NCBI RefSeq assembly: GCF_019733355.1
Contig: NZ_JAIHLQ010000023.1
Span: forward strand, 48,028-112,027
Length of the DNA: 64,000 bases
Direction of reading: 5' to 3'
DNA from: Pseudomonas baetica
GTDB taxonomy: Bacteria; Pseudomonadota; Gammaproteobacteria; Pseudomonadales; Pseudomonadaceae
Position numbers and translations under genes: made by a program. The notes beneath the pieces were generated by a model. That model saw only the letters and a program-made list of their open reading frames with translations, had not been told where the DNA came from and made no database searches. This document shows, one piece after another, positions 1 through 9,073 of this stretch. Positions within the stretch are counted from its first letter, which is position 1. Every line of letters starts with the position of its first letter.

Positions 1-1511
1 AGGTGTTCGCGGATAAAACCATTGCAGGCCTCAACCAGATTGGCCGCGCGACTGAGCGCAATCACCGCCAGCGCACCGCGCACCTGGGTCAGCAGCGCCG
101 GCAGCGGCAGCAGATGCTGGCGATCCCAGTCGGCGTCGATGTAGTCGACGATCATGTCCTTGGCCTGTTGCAGGCAAATGCGCGCTTCCTTGATCACGAT
201 CTGGTGGATCTGCGTCAGGTCGGTGGTCGGCAGGCGCGAATCTTCCGGGCTTTGCGGCTCGACGGTTCCGACCATGCCGGCCAGCGTTGCTTCGACATAC
301 AGCAGCGCCCCGGCGACGTCCATCAGGATGGCGTCGTTCGGCTCGCGCTGGCCTTGAGCGAGGCTGAGCACCACCGCCAGTTGATCGATGATGACTTTGC
401 GCGGCTGGCCGAAACCGAGCACCGCGAGGGTGTCGGCGATCTGCCGCAGCGGCGCCAGAAGCGTCTCCAGATCCGAGATGTGCTGACGGTCGCTGCGCAC
501 GAACAGGTCCAGGCGCTCCTTGACCCGCACCAGTTCTTCACACAACGCCGCCAGCACCGAGCGCATCGCGTCGCGGTCGGGGCCGGCCAGGCGCGTGCGC
601 TCTTCGTCGACCATCGCGCTGTCGGGCAACGCGTCGTCCAGAGAGTAGTGATCTTTCATGGTCAGCATCTGCCCGGTGGGATGTTCGGCTTTGGCAATAT
701 AGAACAACAGGCTTTTGAGCAGCTCCGGCGGTGGCGGCTGGTTGAGGCCGGCCATGCCCTGTTCGAGCAGACGTTTGAGTTCCTTGTCAGCATCCTTGAG
801 CAGGCTGCGCAGCGCCGGGCTGTTGGCGATCTCGCCTTGGCGCATGCCTTCGACCAAGGCTGATGCCACCTGCCACAAGGGGCTCAACGGCGCATTGCCG
901 CTCAAGGCTTCGAGGCGGGTGAAGACCTTCGCCAGATAATCGAGGTGCGTCTGATCGTCCTGCTCGCGCAGCAAACCGACCAAGGCCATTTGCAGCATCT
1001 GGCGCCATTTACGCAGCATGTTTGGCAGTTCTGCCGGCGCCAGCAATGCCAGCGCTTCTGCGCTCAGGGGCGGCAGTTCGGGCAGTTGTGGGCTGAACAG
1101 GCTGGTTTCCGAAAGCAGGCTTTCGCCCCGGGCACTGCGCAAATCGTTGAGCAGCGGCAGCACCACCAACGGCAGATCGCGCCGAGCGTTCTGCACGCGA
1201 TCAAGGTAGATCGGCAATTGCCCAAGGGCTTGCAGCAACAGGTGCAGGGCTTCGTCGCGATGGCTGACACGCTCGTGTTGCAGGGCTTCGACCAGTTGCT
1301 CCATTTCTTCGGCCAGCAGTGCCGCGCCATAGAACTCGACCATCTGCAGGCTGCCGTGGACCTGATGGATGTAATCCAGGCACTCGTCCAGCCCAGGCGT
1401 CGCCTGCGGATCATCGAGCACGGTTTCAATGGCCTGATGCGCCTGTTTCAGCGTTTCGGCTATTTCGCCTTTGACCCACTCGAGGGCCACATAGTCGTGG
1501 CGATCACCCAT
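1..1511 (-). CDS. chpA: Chemotaxis hybrid histidine kinase/Hpt protein ChpA (PilL), N-terminal part
   Basis: CheA-like core kinase of the Pil-Chp system, which controls type IV pilus twitching and surface sensing. The gene runs off the left edge; about 503 codons are visible, starting at ATG 1511-1509 with GGAG upstream. The visible part is the long N-terminal region of Hpt and Hpt-like (FimL-like) helical domains, beginning MGDRHDYVALEWVKGEI with an HQVHGSL helix near residue 50. The kinase, CheW-like and receiver domains lie outside the window. It follows pilJ after 11 bases. In P. aeruginosa a CheR-type gene, pilK, sits at this junction; it is absent here. Family assignment is firm. Confidence 0.93.
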   Translation of the reverse strand, partial: MGDRHDYVALEWVKGEIAETLKQAHQAIETVLDDPQATPGLDECLDYIHQVHGSLQMVEFYGAALLAEEMEQLVEALQHERVSHRDEALHLLLQALGQLPIYLDRVQNARRDLPLVVLPLLNDLRSARGESLLSETSLFSPQLPELPPLSAEALALLAPAELPNMLRKWRQMLQMALVGLLREQDDQTHLDYLAKVFTRLEALSGNAPLSPLWQVASALVEGMRQGEIANSPALRSLLKDADKELKRLLEQGMAGLNQPPPPELLKSLLFYIAKAEHPTGQMLTMKDHYSLDDALPDSAMVDEERTRLAGPDRDAMRSVLAALCEELVRVKERLDLFVRSDRQHISDLETLLAPLRQIADTLAVLGFGQPRKVIIDQLAVVLSLAQGQREPNDAILMDVAGALLYVEATLAGMVGTVEPQSPEDSRLPTTDLTQIHQIVIKEARICLQQAKDMIVDYIDADWDRQHLLPLPALLTQVRGALAVIALSRAANLVEACNGFIREH

Positions 1512-1522
1512 AGCAGCTCCAA

Positions 1523-3583
1523 TCACACTTTATCCGTCGCCGACGCGGAGGCCGCCGGCAAGGTGAAGCCGGACACCGAGCGGCGCAACTGACTGGCCAT
1601 TTTTGCCAGGTTGCCGATGCTCTCGGCGGTGGCCGTGGAGCCGGACGAGGTCTGCGAAGTGATCTGCTGGATCACGTTCATCGTCAGCGAAATTTGCCCA
1701 GCCGATGACGTCTGCTGCTGCGCCGCATTGGAGATGCTCTGAATCAGCGCCGCGAGCGTCTTGGACACGCCTTCGATTTCTTCCAGGGCCACACCGGCAT
1801 CCTGCGCCAGCCGTGCGCCGCGCACCACTTCGGTGGTGGTCTGCTCCATCGAGATCACCGCTTCGTTGGTGTCCGTCTGGATCGCCCGCACCAGGGTTTC
1901 GATCTGCCGGGTGGCGGCGGACGAGCGCTCGGCCAGCCGCTGCACTTCGTCGGCCACCACGGCAAAACCGCGTCCGGCATCACCGGCCATCGACGCCTGA
2001 ATCGCGGCGTTGAGGGCCAGAATGTTGGTCTGATCGGCAATGTCGTCGATCAGGCTGACGATATCGCCGATCTCCTGCGAAGACTCGCCCAAGCGCTTGA
2101 TGCGTTTAGCGGTGTCTTGAATCTGCTCGCGAATGTTGTCCATGCCGTGGATGGTGTTGTGCACCACCTCGTTGCCCTTGTTGGCGATCTCTACCGAGCG
2201 CTCGGCCACCGCCGACGATTCGGCGGCGTTGGCCGAGACCTGATCGATGGACTGGGCCATGTCGCTGATCGCGGTCGAGGCTTCGGAAATCTGCTGGGCC
2301 TGGTGTTCCGAAGCCTGGGCCAGGTGCATGGCGGTGGCCTGGGTTTCCTGCACCGCTGCGGCGACCTGGCCGGCGGTGAGGTTGATGGTTGCGACCAGAT
2401 CGCGCAGTTGGTCGACGGAATAGTTGATCGAGTCGGCGATGGTGCCGGTGAAGTCTTCGGTTACCGAGGCGGTCACGGTCAGGTCGCCGTCGGCGAGGTC
2501 TTCGATTTCGTCGAGCAGTCGCATGATCGCGTTCTGGTTGCGCTCGTTTTTCTCGGCGGTCTCGCGCAGTTGGCGATTGGTTTCACGCACCATCACCAGG
2601 CCGATAAGGATGATCGAGGCCAGCGCCAGCAACCCCAGCACATAGCCACCGATGGTGTCGGTGTTGCGCCCGCCCGCCAGGTTTTCGAAACCGTTGGCCA
2701 GGTGCGAAGCTTCGTCGAGCAGGGTTTGCGACAGGTTGAAGATGTTGCTGGCCGACTCGCGAACCTTGAACAGTTCCGGCGAGGTTTCGAGGATTTCATC
2801 CACGGAGCCGGAGACGAACTGGAACAGTTCGGAAATTTCACTCAAGCGTGCACGGGCGTCGCGGTCTTCGACCTGGCTGATTTTCAGCGTCGGGTTGCCC
2901 TGAAGCATGCCGTTGAGTACCTGGCCGAAACGGGTGGCGTCGCGGCCAAAGGCATCAGCAGCTTGTTGGGAGTTCTCATCACCGGCAAGCACCGTGTTGA
3001 CCGCGCCGAGGATGCGTTCGGCCAACAGCGATTGGCGCTGAGCCATCGCCACTTGGGCGGCCGGAGCGCCGCGCTGGAGGAGGATCTCGACGACTTTTTC
3101 GTATTCGATCTGCAACTGCGGCACGGTTTCGGCCAGGGTCGCGGCGACTTGATGCAGGGACAGTACGGTCTGTTCGCTGGAGAGAATGGCGTCGGTGTTT
3201 TTCAGCAGTCGCTCCCAGTCCAGTTGCACGGCGCGCATTTCCGGGCGCACGGCAGACGGCGCGGGTGGCAGGCCGGTGGCCGGGTCACCCTTTTTCAAAT
3301 AACCCCAACGCTGGGCAAAATCATTGCGCGCATCACTGAGCAACTTGAACGCAGCCGCTTTGCCGGCAGCGGCTTCGGTGGCGTTCTTGGCGATACGCTG
3401 CGAGAGCACGCGCAGCTCACCGGCGTGGCCGATGTACTGTTTGTCGTGGTTCGCCTGGGTGTTGAGGTAGGCGAAGTTGGCGAACAGCAGCATGATGAAC
3501 ACGATCAGTGCGATGAACAGCACGACGATCTGCGAGCGACTGCGCGATCCTTCCGCCGACTTGCCTGTGTTTGCTTTTGTCAT
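1523..3583 (-). CDS. pilJ: Type IV pilus methyl-accepting chemotaxis protein PilJ
   Basis: Membrane receptor of the Pil-Chp system; it signals through PilI to ChpA. The 686-residue protein has a TM helix at about 18-40, a periplasmic PilJ-type sensor region beginning with the GELRVLSQRIAKNA motif, a second TM at about 311-333, a HAMP linker, and a C-terminal signalling domain. The hairpin tip (DQTNILALNAAIQASMAGDA) is near residues 515-540 and is followed by GRGFAVVADEVQRLAERS. Length matches the P. aeruginosa protein. It is separated from pilI by a REPIN, so some transcript processing or attenuation at 3584-3724 is possible. Confidence 0.96.
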   Translation of the reverse strand: MTKANTGKSAEGSRSRSQIVVLFIALIVFIMLLFANFAYLNTQANHDKQYIGHAGELRVLSQRIAKNATEAAAGKAAAFKLLSDARNDFAQRWGYLKKGDPATGLPPAPSAVRPEMRAVQLDWERLLKNTDAILSSEQTVLSLHQVAATLAETVPQLQIEYEKVVEILLQRGAPAAQVAMAQRQSLLAERILGAVNTVLAGDENSQQAADAFGRDATRFGQVLNGMLQGNPTLKISQVEDRDARARLSEISELFQFVSGSVDEILETSPELFKVRESASNIFNLSQTLLDEASHLANGFENLAGGRNTDTIGGYVLGLLALASIILIGLVMVRETNRQLRETAEKNERNQNAIMRLLDEIEDLADGDLTVTASVTEDFTGTIADSINYSVDQLRDLVATINLTAGQVAAAVQETQATAMHLAQASEHQAQQISEASTAISDMAQSIDQVSANAAESSAVAERSVEIANKGNEVVHNTIHGMDNIREQIQDTAKRIKRLGESSQEIGDIVSLIDDIADQTNILALNAAIQASMAGDAGRGFAVVADEVQRLAERSSAATRQIETLVRAIQTDTNEAVISMEQTTTEVVRGARLAQDAGVALEEIEGVSKTLAALIQSISNAAQQQTSSAGQISLTMNVIQQITSQTSSGSTATAESIGNLAKMASQLRRSVSGFTLPAASASATDKV

Positions 3584-3615
3584 CGGTCCTCGCCTATGAA
3601 ACCTGCCGCATTCAA

Positions 3616-3704
3616 TGTGGCAGCGGGCTTGCTCGCGAATGCGGTGGGTCAGCCAGCATCGAATTGAATGTCAGACCGTATTCGCGAGCAAGCCCGCTCC
3701 CACA
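3616..3704. repeat. REPIN (inverted pair of REP elements)
   Basis: Two REP copies in opposite orientation (3616-3640 and 3680-3704) with the core GAGCGGGCTTGCTCGCGAA, here GCAGCGGG in the left copy. The pair could fold into a long hairpin. It lies inside the pil operon, between pilI and pilJ. Confidence 0.9.
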
Positions 3705-3724
3705 TGGGATTTGTGGTGTTTCGA

Positions 3725-4264
3725 CTAAATTGCGACGCTCATGAACACCGGGGATTTTGCCAGCGAAAACAGGCTGAACACCCGCCAGTTCTGCTCGCGT
3801 CGGAAATACCCTTTGACGAACTCAGCCTTGGAGCCCTGCCGTTTACTGATCGAAATGGGCTCGAAGCTGTCCTGATCGAAGTGCTGCAAACCGAAGACCT
3901 CATCGACCATCAGCCCGGCAAACACCTCGCCATGCTCGACCACCAATACCCGCCGCTGTTTACGCAGTGGCGACAGTTCATGTCCGAAGAAACCGCACAG
4001 GTCCATGACCGGCAACAAGCGCCCCCGCAGATTAGCGACCCCTTTGACCCACGGCTTGACCCCGGGCAACTGAGTGAAACGCGGTTCATGCAGCACTTCG
4101 CTGACTTCGCCCATCGGCGCCACATACCAGTGCTCGCCGAGGCGAAAGCCGATGCCGCTCCAGCGATCCTGGCGCGCCGGTTGCGACGGCAGGTCCGCCG
4201 CCAGCAAGCGGCAGCGCTGGTCGATCTGCCAGAGCAGTTCGAACGCGGTCAGCGATTCGCTCAT
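3725..4264 (-). CDS. pilI: CheW-like adaptor protein PilI
   Basis: Cytoplasmic CheW-domain adaptor that couples the receptor PilJ to the kinase ChpA. 179 residues, the expected size. The CheW core covers about residues 35-170 (for example GEHWYVAPMGEVSEVL, GVANLRGRLLPVMDL, LVVEHGEVFAGLMVDEV). It follows pilH after 10 bases and shares its operon. No unusual features. Confidence 0.94.
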   Translation of the reverse strand: MSESLTAFELLWQIDQRCRLLAADLPSQPARQDRWSGIGFRLGEHWYVAPMGEVSEVLHEPRFTQLPGVKPWVKGVANLRGRLLPVMDLCGFFGHELSPLRKQRRVLVVEHGEVFAGLMVDEVFGLQHFDQDSFEPISISKRQGSKAEFVKGYFRREQNWRVFSLFSLAKSPVFMSVAI

Positions 4265-4274
4265 GGTTGCGCGA

Positions 4275-4640
4275 TCAGCCTTTGAGGACGTTGTTCAGGG
4301 TTTTGATCAGGGTCTCTTCGTCGACGGGTTTGGTCAGGTAGTCCCTGGCGCCCTGACGAGTGCCCCAGACCTTGTCGGTTTCCTGATCCTTGGTGGTGAT
4401 GATGATCACCGGGATGTGGCTGGTATCGGCGTCCTTGGTCAACTGACGGGTCGCCTGAAAGCCGTTGAGGCCGGGCATGACGATGTCCATCAGTACCGCG
4501 TCAGGTTTTTCCTGACGGGCCAGCGCGACACCGTCGGCGCCGTTTTCGGCTTTCAGCACTTCGTGGCCGTGCTTTTCCAGCATGCCGGTCAGTTTGTACA
4601 TTTCAGTCGGCGAATCATCGACGATCAGGATACGTGCCAT
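4275..4640 (-). CDS. pilH: Twitching motility response regulator PilH
   Basis: Single-domain CheY-like receiver, one of two output regulators of ChpA. In P. aeruginosa PilH acts mainly as a phosphate sink or in pilus retraction control. 121 residues: MARILIVDDSPTEMYKL, with acidic pair D8/D9, phospho-acceptor D52 (AVLMDIVMPG) and the conserved K in YLTKPVDEE. I start at ATG 4640-4638, which has GGGGAAG upstream and matches the family N-terminus; an upstream frame extension is not supported. Confidence 0.95.
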   Translation of the reverse strand: MARILIVDDSPTEMYKLTGMLEKHGHEVLKAENGADGVALARQEKPDAVLMDIVMPGLNGFQATRQLTKDADTSHIPVIIITTKDQETDKVWGTRQGARDYLTKPVDEETLIKTLNNVLKG

Positions 4641-4700
4641 GGTCTTCCCCATTTTTCTTGTCGACATCCGGCCCGCTGGCCGAGCGTCACTGTGCGTGTC

Positions 4701-5105
4701 TTACTGCGGCAAAACAGCGGCGAAGCCCGGAACATGGGCCTGAATCGCGTTGAGCAGTTCTTCCTTGCTGAAAGGCTTGGTCAAAAATTGATCAGAACCG
4801 ACAATCCGGCCCTTGGCCTTGTCGAACAACCCGTCCCTGGACGACAGCATGATCACCGGCGTTTCCTTGAACGCGCTGTTGTTCTTGATTAAAGCGCAGG
4901 TCTGATAACCATCCAGACGCGGCATCATGATGTCGACAAAAATGATTCCGGGATGGTTGTCGGCGATCTTCGCCAACGCGTCGAAACCGTCAATCGCCGT
5001 GATCACTTCGCAGCCGACATTTTTCAACAATGTTTCGGCGGTGCGACGAATCGTTTTGGAGTCGTCGATCACCATGACCTTCAAGGCGCTGGACTGCTGT
5101 TCCAT
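4701..5105 (-). CDS. pilG: Twitching motility response regulator PilG
   Basis: CheY-like single-domain receiver that promotes pilus extension and feeds cAMP/Vfr signalling in P. aeruginosa (family knowledge). 134 residues, acidic D14/D15, phospho-acceptor D58 (FVDIMMPRLDG), T/S in MLSSRD, K in FLTKPFSKEE. First gene of the chemosensory operon. The 225-base gap to gshB should hold the divergent promoters; I could not fix a single -35/-10 pair. Confidence 0.95.
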   Translation of the reverse strand: MEQQSSALKVMVIDDSKTIRRTAETLLKNVGCEVITAIDGFDALAKIADNHPGIIFVDIMMPRLDGYQTCALIKNNSAFKETPVIMLSSRDGLFDKAKGRIVGSDQFLTKPFSKEELLNAIQAHVPGFAAVLPQ

Positions 5106-5330
5106 AAGGGGGCTCTACCGTCGCCTTTGCGAATCAAATTGTCCGTTTTGTGATGACTGATGGCCGGAAACCCTTGATGTTCAAGGGCCAGCACGGCATG
5201 GCAGCCTTTTTAGCACAGTCTCCAGATGCAATCTATCGACGGGTTTTTCCTTGACCGCAAACCCGCCCGGCGCCACTCTGGCGGCACTTTTTTCATACCG
5301 ATCCGGTAGCCAATTTTCGAGGAAAACCCA

Positions 5331-6284
5331 ATGAGCGTTCGCGTCGGGATTGTCATGGACCCTATCGCCAGCATCTCCTATAAAAAGGATAGCTCGCTGG
5401 CCATGCTGCTGGCTGCGCAAAAGCGTGGCTGGGAGCTGTTCTATATGGAGCAGCGCGACCTGTATCAGGGCGAAGGTCAGGCCCGGGCGCGCATGAAGCC
5501 GCTGAAAGTCTTCGCCAACCCGGAAAAATGGTTTGAGCTGGACGCCGAGCAGGACAACCTGCTGAGCGATCTGGACGTGATCCTGATGCGCAAGGATCCA
5601 CCGTTCGACATGGAGTTCGTCTACTCCACTTATCTGCTCGAACAAGCCGAAACCGCGGGCGTGCTGGTGGTCAACAAGCCGCAGAGCCTGCGCGACTGCA
5701 ATGAAAAGCTGTTCGCCACGCTGTTCCCGCAGTGCACGCCACCGACCGTGGTCAGCCGCCGCGCGGATGTGTTGCGTGAATTCGCCGCCAAACACGGCGA
5801 CGTGATCCTCAAGCCGCTGGACGGCATGGGCGGCACGTCGATCTTCCGCCACCGTGCAGGCGATCCGAACCTCTCGGTGATTCTGGAAACCCTGACCGCC
5901 CTCGGCGGCCAGCAGATCATGGGTCAGGCTTACCTGCCAGCCATCAAGGACGGCGACAAGCGCATTCTGATGATCGACGGCGAGCCGGTGGATTACTGCC
6001 TGGCGCGGATTCCGGCGCAGGGCGAAACCCGTGGCAACCTCGCGGCCGGTGGCCGTGGTGAAGCGCGGCCGCTGACCGACAAGGATCGCTGGATCGCCGC
6101 TCAGGTCGGCCCGACCTTGCGCGAGAAAGGCCTGTTGTTCGTCGGCCTGGACGTGATTGGCGAGCACCTGACCGAGATCAACGTCACCAGCCCGACCTGC
6201 ATCCGTGAAATCGATAACGCGTTTGGCACCGACATTGGTGGCCTGTTGATGGATGCCATCGATCAGAAGCTTCAAGCTCGTTGA
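5331..6284 (+). CDS. gshB: Glutathione synthetase
   Basis: ATP-grasp ligase joining gamma-glutamylcysteine and glycine, the second step of glutathione synthesis. 317 residues, standard length. N-terminal domain MSVRVGIVMDPIASISYKKD, then the ATP-grasp fold with VILKPLDGMGGTSIFR (about 160-176), GDKRILMIDGEP (about 207-218) and the metal-binding LTEINVTSPTCIREID near the C-terminus. The start has GAGG at a good distance. It is divergent from pilG, as in P. aeruginosa. Confidence 0.97.
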   Translation: MSVRVGIVMDPIASISYKKDSSLAMLLAAQKRGWELFYMEQRDLYQGEGQARARMKPLKVFANPEKWFELDAEQDNLLSDLDVILMRKDPPFDMEFVYSTYLLEQAETAGVLVVNKPQSLRDCNEKLFATLFPQCTPPTVVSRRADVLREFAAKHGDVILKPLDGMGGTSIFRHRAGDPNLSVILETLTALGGQQIMGQAYLPAIKDGDKRILMIDGEPVDYCLARIPAQGETRGNLAAGGRGEARPLTDKDRWIAAQVGPTLREKGLLFVGLDVIGEHLTEINVTSPTCIREIDNAFGTDIGGLLMDAIDQKLQAR

Positions 6285-6361
6285 GATAGAACAACCAAGA
6301 TGCGACCAACATTGCGTTATCATGCCCCGCCTCTGAAAAACGCGATGTTGGTTTCCTTGTC

Positions 6362-7261
6362 ATGACCCTCCCGTCCGATCTGCCCACTGAACTCGCCCAT
6401 CGCGGCGTGCGCCCGGCCGATCGCCTCGGATTTACCCTGTTTCTCGCGGTGCTGATTCATTTGGCGCTGCTGCTTGGCGTCGGCTTCTCGATGGTCGAGC
6501 CCAAGCAGATCAGCAAAACCCTGGAAATCACCCTCGCCACCTTCAAGAGCGAAAAGAAGCCCCAGAAAGCTGACTTTCTGGCGCAGGAACATCAGGAAGG
6601 CAGCGGCACCCTCGACAAGAAGGCGATCCCCAAGACCACCGAAGTCGCGCCGTTCCAGGACAATCAGGTCAAAAAGGTCACCCCGCCACCGGCCGCCAAA
6701 CCGCCAGTGCAGGAAGCCGCGCCCAAGGCTGCCGTGACCACGGTCGCGCCAAAGCCGAAAAAAGCGCCAACCAAGAAAGAAGAACCCAAGACCGCAGTCA
6801 AACCGACCGTCGACGCGCCGCAGTTCGACAGCTCGCAACTGTCCAGCGACATCGCCAGCCTCGAAGCAGAACTGGCCAAGGAACAACAGCTGTACGCCAA
6901 ACGCCCACGCATCCACCGTTTGAGCGCCGCGTCGACCATGCGTGACAAGGGCGCCTGGTACAAAGACGATTGGCGCAAGAAGGTCGAGCGCATCGGCAAC
7001 CTCAATTACCCCGACGAAGCGCGGCGCAAACAGATCTACGGCAATTTGCGGCTGTTGGTCTCGATCAACCGCGACGGTTCTCTGTATGAAGTGCTGGTGC
7101 TGGAATCGTCCGGCCATCCGCTGCTGGATCAGGCGGCACAGCGCATCGTCCGACTGGCGGCGCCGTTTGCACCGTTTACCGGCGATCTGTCAGATATCGA
7201 CCGACTGGAAATCATCCGCACCTGGAAATTCGCCCGGGGTGACCGGTTGTCCAGCAACTGA
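6362..7261 (+). CDS. TonB family protein (energy transducer-like)
   Basis: Periplasm-spanning TonB-like protein of 299 residues. A cytoplasmic stub is followed by one TM helix (about 22-42, LGFTLFLAVLIHLALLLGVG), a long Lys/Pro/Ala-rich linker (about 60-160) and a C-terminal TonB domain (about 215-295: YPDEARRKQIYGNLRLLVSI, then LEIIRTWKF). No exbB/exbD nearby. The counterpart at this locus in P. aeruginosa, recalled as tonB3, has been linked to twitching motility, which would fit the neighbouring pil genes; that role is inference here. Confidence 0.88.
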   Translation: MTLPSDLPTELAHRGVRPADRLGFTLFLAVLIHLALLLGVGFSMVEPKQISKTLEITLATFKSEKKPQKADFLAQEHQEGSGTLDKKAIPKTTEVAPFQDNQVKKVTPPPAAKPPVQEAAPKAAVTTVAPKPKKAPTKKEEPKTAVKPTVDAPQFDSSQLSSDIASLEAELAKEQQLYAKRPRIHRLSAASTMRDKGAWYKDDWRKKVERIGNLNYPDEARRKQIYGNLRLLVSINRDGSLYEVLVLESSGHPLLDQAAQRIVRLAAPFAPFTGDLSDIDRLEIIRTWKFARGDRLSSN

Positions 7262-7277
7262 ATACACCGCAGCCCCC

Positions 7278-7366
7278 TGTGGGAGCGAGCCTGCTCGCGA
7301 TAGCAATCTGCCTGACAGTGCAATTTTGAGTCTGCCGACCTCGTCGCGAGCAGGCTCACTCCTACA
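7278..7366. repeat. REPIN (inverted REP pair, diverged)
   Basis: Opposed REP copies at 7278-7300 and 7343-7366 with diverged cores (GAGCGAGCCTGCTCGCGA on the left). Located between the TonB-like gene and yqgE. Confidence 0.85.
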
Positions 7367-7432
7367 TTTGATCGGTGTGTTGCTTACATCCCCAGCTTGT
7401 CAGTTCGCCCCTTGAACGCCACACTAGCGCAC

Positions 7433-8005
7433 ATGAAAAACGTCAGCCCCAGCTACCTCAAGCACCAATTCCTGATCGCCATGCCCCACATGGCCGACCC
7501 GAACTTTGCCCACACCTTGACCTACATCGTCGAGCACACGGCCAATGGCGCCATGGGCATTGTGGTCAACAGGCCGCAAGAGCTGAATCTGGCTGACATC
7601 CTTGAGCAATTGCGCCCGGAAATCGACCCGCCTGCGCTCTGCCAGCATGTGCCGATTTTCATCGGCGGCCCGGTACAAACCGATCGCGGCTTTGTCCTGC
7701 ACCCGGCGGGCAAGACCTTCCAGGCCACCGCCCAGCTCGACGGCGATCTGGCCCTGTCCACCTCGCAGGACGTGCTGTTCGCCATTGCTGACGGCGTGGG
7801 CCCGGCGAAAAGCCTGATCGCCCTCGGCTACGCCGGTTGGGAAGCCGGGCAACTGGAGGCCGAAATGGCCGACAACGCCTGGCTGACCTGCCCGTACGAC
7901 GCCGACATCCTGTTCAACACCAGCAGCGAATTACGCCTTGAAGCGGCGGCCAGGCACTTGGGAATCAACCTCAATCTGCTGACCAGCCAGGCAGGTCACG
8001 CCTGA
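7433..8005 (+). CDS. yqgE: YqgE/AlgH family protein (UPF0301)
   Basis: 190-residue UPF0301 protein, known as AlgH in P. aeruginosa. Its biochemical role is not established. Visible conserved blocks: LKHQFLIAMPHMADPNFAHT at the N-terminus, GAMGIVVNRP, FIGGPVQTDRGFVLH and ALGYAGWEAGQLEAE. I chose ATG 7433 because the family begins at MKN..YLKHQFLIAMP; an upstream TTG at 7397 would add 12 unconserved residues. Its TGA overlaps the ruvX ATG by one base (TGATG), so the two are translationally coupled. Confidence 0.95.
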   Translation: MKNVSPSYLKHQFLIAMPHMADPNFAHTLTYIVEHTANGAMGIVVNRPQELNLADILEQLRPEIDPPALCQHVPIFIGGPVQTDRGFVLHPAGKTFQATAQLDGDLALSTSQDVLFAIADGVGPAKSLIALGYAGWEAGQLEAEMADNAWLTCPYDADILFNTSSELRLEAAARHLGINLNLLTSQAGHA

Positions 8006-8442
8006 TGGCCCTGCGCTTGATTCTTGGCTTCGACTACGGCACCAAACAGATCGGCGTTGCCGTCGGCCAGGTGATCACCGGCCAAGCCCGCGAACTCTGC
8101 ACCTTGAAAGCGCAGAACGGCGTGCCCGACTGGAACCAGGTCGAGGCCCTTATAAAGGAATGGAAACCCGACGCCGTGGTGGTCGGCTTGCCGCTGAACA
8201 TGGACGGTACGCCGAGCGAGATGTGCCTGCGCGCCGAGAAATTCGCCCGCCGCCTCAACGGCCGCTTCAACGTGCCCTTCTATACCCACGACGAACGCCT
8301 GACCACGTTCGAGGCCAAGGGCGAGCGACTGGTGCGCGGCGGCCAGAAGGGCAGTTACCGCGACAACCCGGTGGACGCCATCGCCGCCGCGCTGCTGTTG
8401 CAGGGCTGGCTCGATGAAAACACTGCATTGTTTGAATCCTGA
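8005..8442 (+). CDS. ruvX: Holliday junction resolvase-like nuclease RuvX (YqgF)
   Basis: RNase H-fold nuclease, implicated in pre-16S rRNA 5' end processing and originally proposed as a Holliday junction resolvase. 145 residues. Acidic residues of the fold are visible: GFDYGTKQIGVAV (D10 region), VVVGLPLNMDG, DERLTT and the C-terminal DNPVDAIAAALLLQ. Coupled to yqgE by TGATG. A terminator-like hairpin follows. Confidence 0.95.
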   Translation: MALRLILGFDYGTKQIGVAVGQVITGQARELCTLKAQNGVPDWNQVEALIKEWKPDAVVVGLPLNMDGTPSEMCLRAEKFARRLNGRFNVPFYTHDERLTTFEAKGERLVRGGQKGSYRDNPVDAIAAALLLQGWLDENTALFES

Positions 8443-8458
8443 CTGCATTTAATTCTGG

Positions 8459-8480
8459 AAAGCGCTACGGCGCTTTTCTT
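8459..8480 (+). terminator. Rho-independent terminator after ruvX
   Basis: Seven-base stem AAAGCGC / GCGCTTT with a TACG tetraloop, followed by TCTTTT. It separates the yqgE-ruvX pair from pyrR, 60 bases upstream of the pyrR start. Confidence 0.75.
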
Positions 8481-8539
8481 TTGGCTAAACCCCCAGCCAC
8501 GTCCGGCAGGACACGGCTCGGGTCGAAGAAGGAGCAACC

Positions 8540-9046
8540 ATGAGCCTGCCCAACCCCGCCGATCTGATCAGTCAGATGGCGACCCGCCTCAAGGCGCACC
8601 TTGCACAGCGTGATATCAGCGAACCGCGTTACATCGGCATCCGCACCGGCGGCATCTGGGTCGCGCAGGCTCTGCTCAAGGAACTGGGCAGCGACGCACC
8701 ACTGGGCACGCTGGATGTCTCCTTCTACCGCGACGACTTCAGCCAGAACGGCCTGCACCCGCAAGTGCGTCCGTCCGCCCTGCCCTTCGAAATCGAAGGC
8801 CAGCATCTGGTATTGATCGACGACGTACTGATGAGCGGACGCACCATCCGCGCCGCCCTGAATGAACTGTTCGACTATGGCCGCCCGGCCAGTGTGACCC
8901 TGGTCTGCCTGCTCGATCTGGACGCTGGCGAGCTGCCGATCCGCCCGAACGTGGTCGGCGCAACGCTGTCGCTGGCCGCCCACGAGCGCGTGAAGCTGTC
9001 CGGCCCCGAGCCGTTGACGCTCGAACTGCAAGACCTGAATCCTTAA
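8540..9046 (+). CDS. pyrR: Bifunctional pyr operon regulator/uracil phosphoribosyltransferase PyrR
   Basis: PRTase-fold protein of 168 residues. The PRPP-binding loop is LVLIDDVLMSGRTIRAALNEL (about 91-111), and YIGIRTGGIWVAQ is near residue 33. In Pseudomonas PyrR is a regulator of the pyr genes, but RNA-binding attenuation as in Bacillus is not established, and I see no obvious antiterminator/terminator pair between pyrR and pyrB (27 bases). Good SD (GAAGGAGCAACC) before ATG. Confidence 0.95.
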   Translation: MSLPNPADLISQMATRLKAHLAQRDISEPRYIGIRTGGIWVAQALLKELGSDAPLGTLDVSFYRDDFSQNGLHPQVRPSALPFEIEGQHLVLIDDVLMSGRTIRAALNELFDYGRPASVTLVCLLDLDAGELPIRPNVVGATLSLAAHERVKLSGPEPLTLELQDLNP

Positions 9047-9073
9047 TCCGCCCTATTGAGAGTCCCCCTCGCG

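Noticed and set aside
2117..3667. Long plus-strand open frame (516 codons) opposite pilJ
   Set aside because: Antisense shadow from GC-rich third positions; translation is low-complexity Gly/His/Asp/Gln and pilJ is unmistakable.
5181..6323. 380-codon minus-strand frame opposite gshB
   Set aside because: gshB motifs are complete on plus strand; the reverse translation has no protein-like features.
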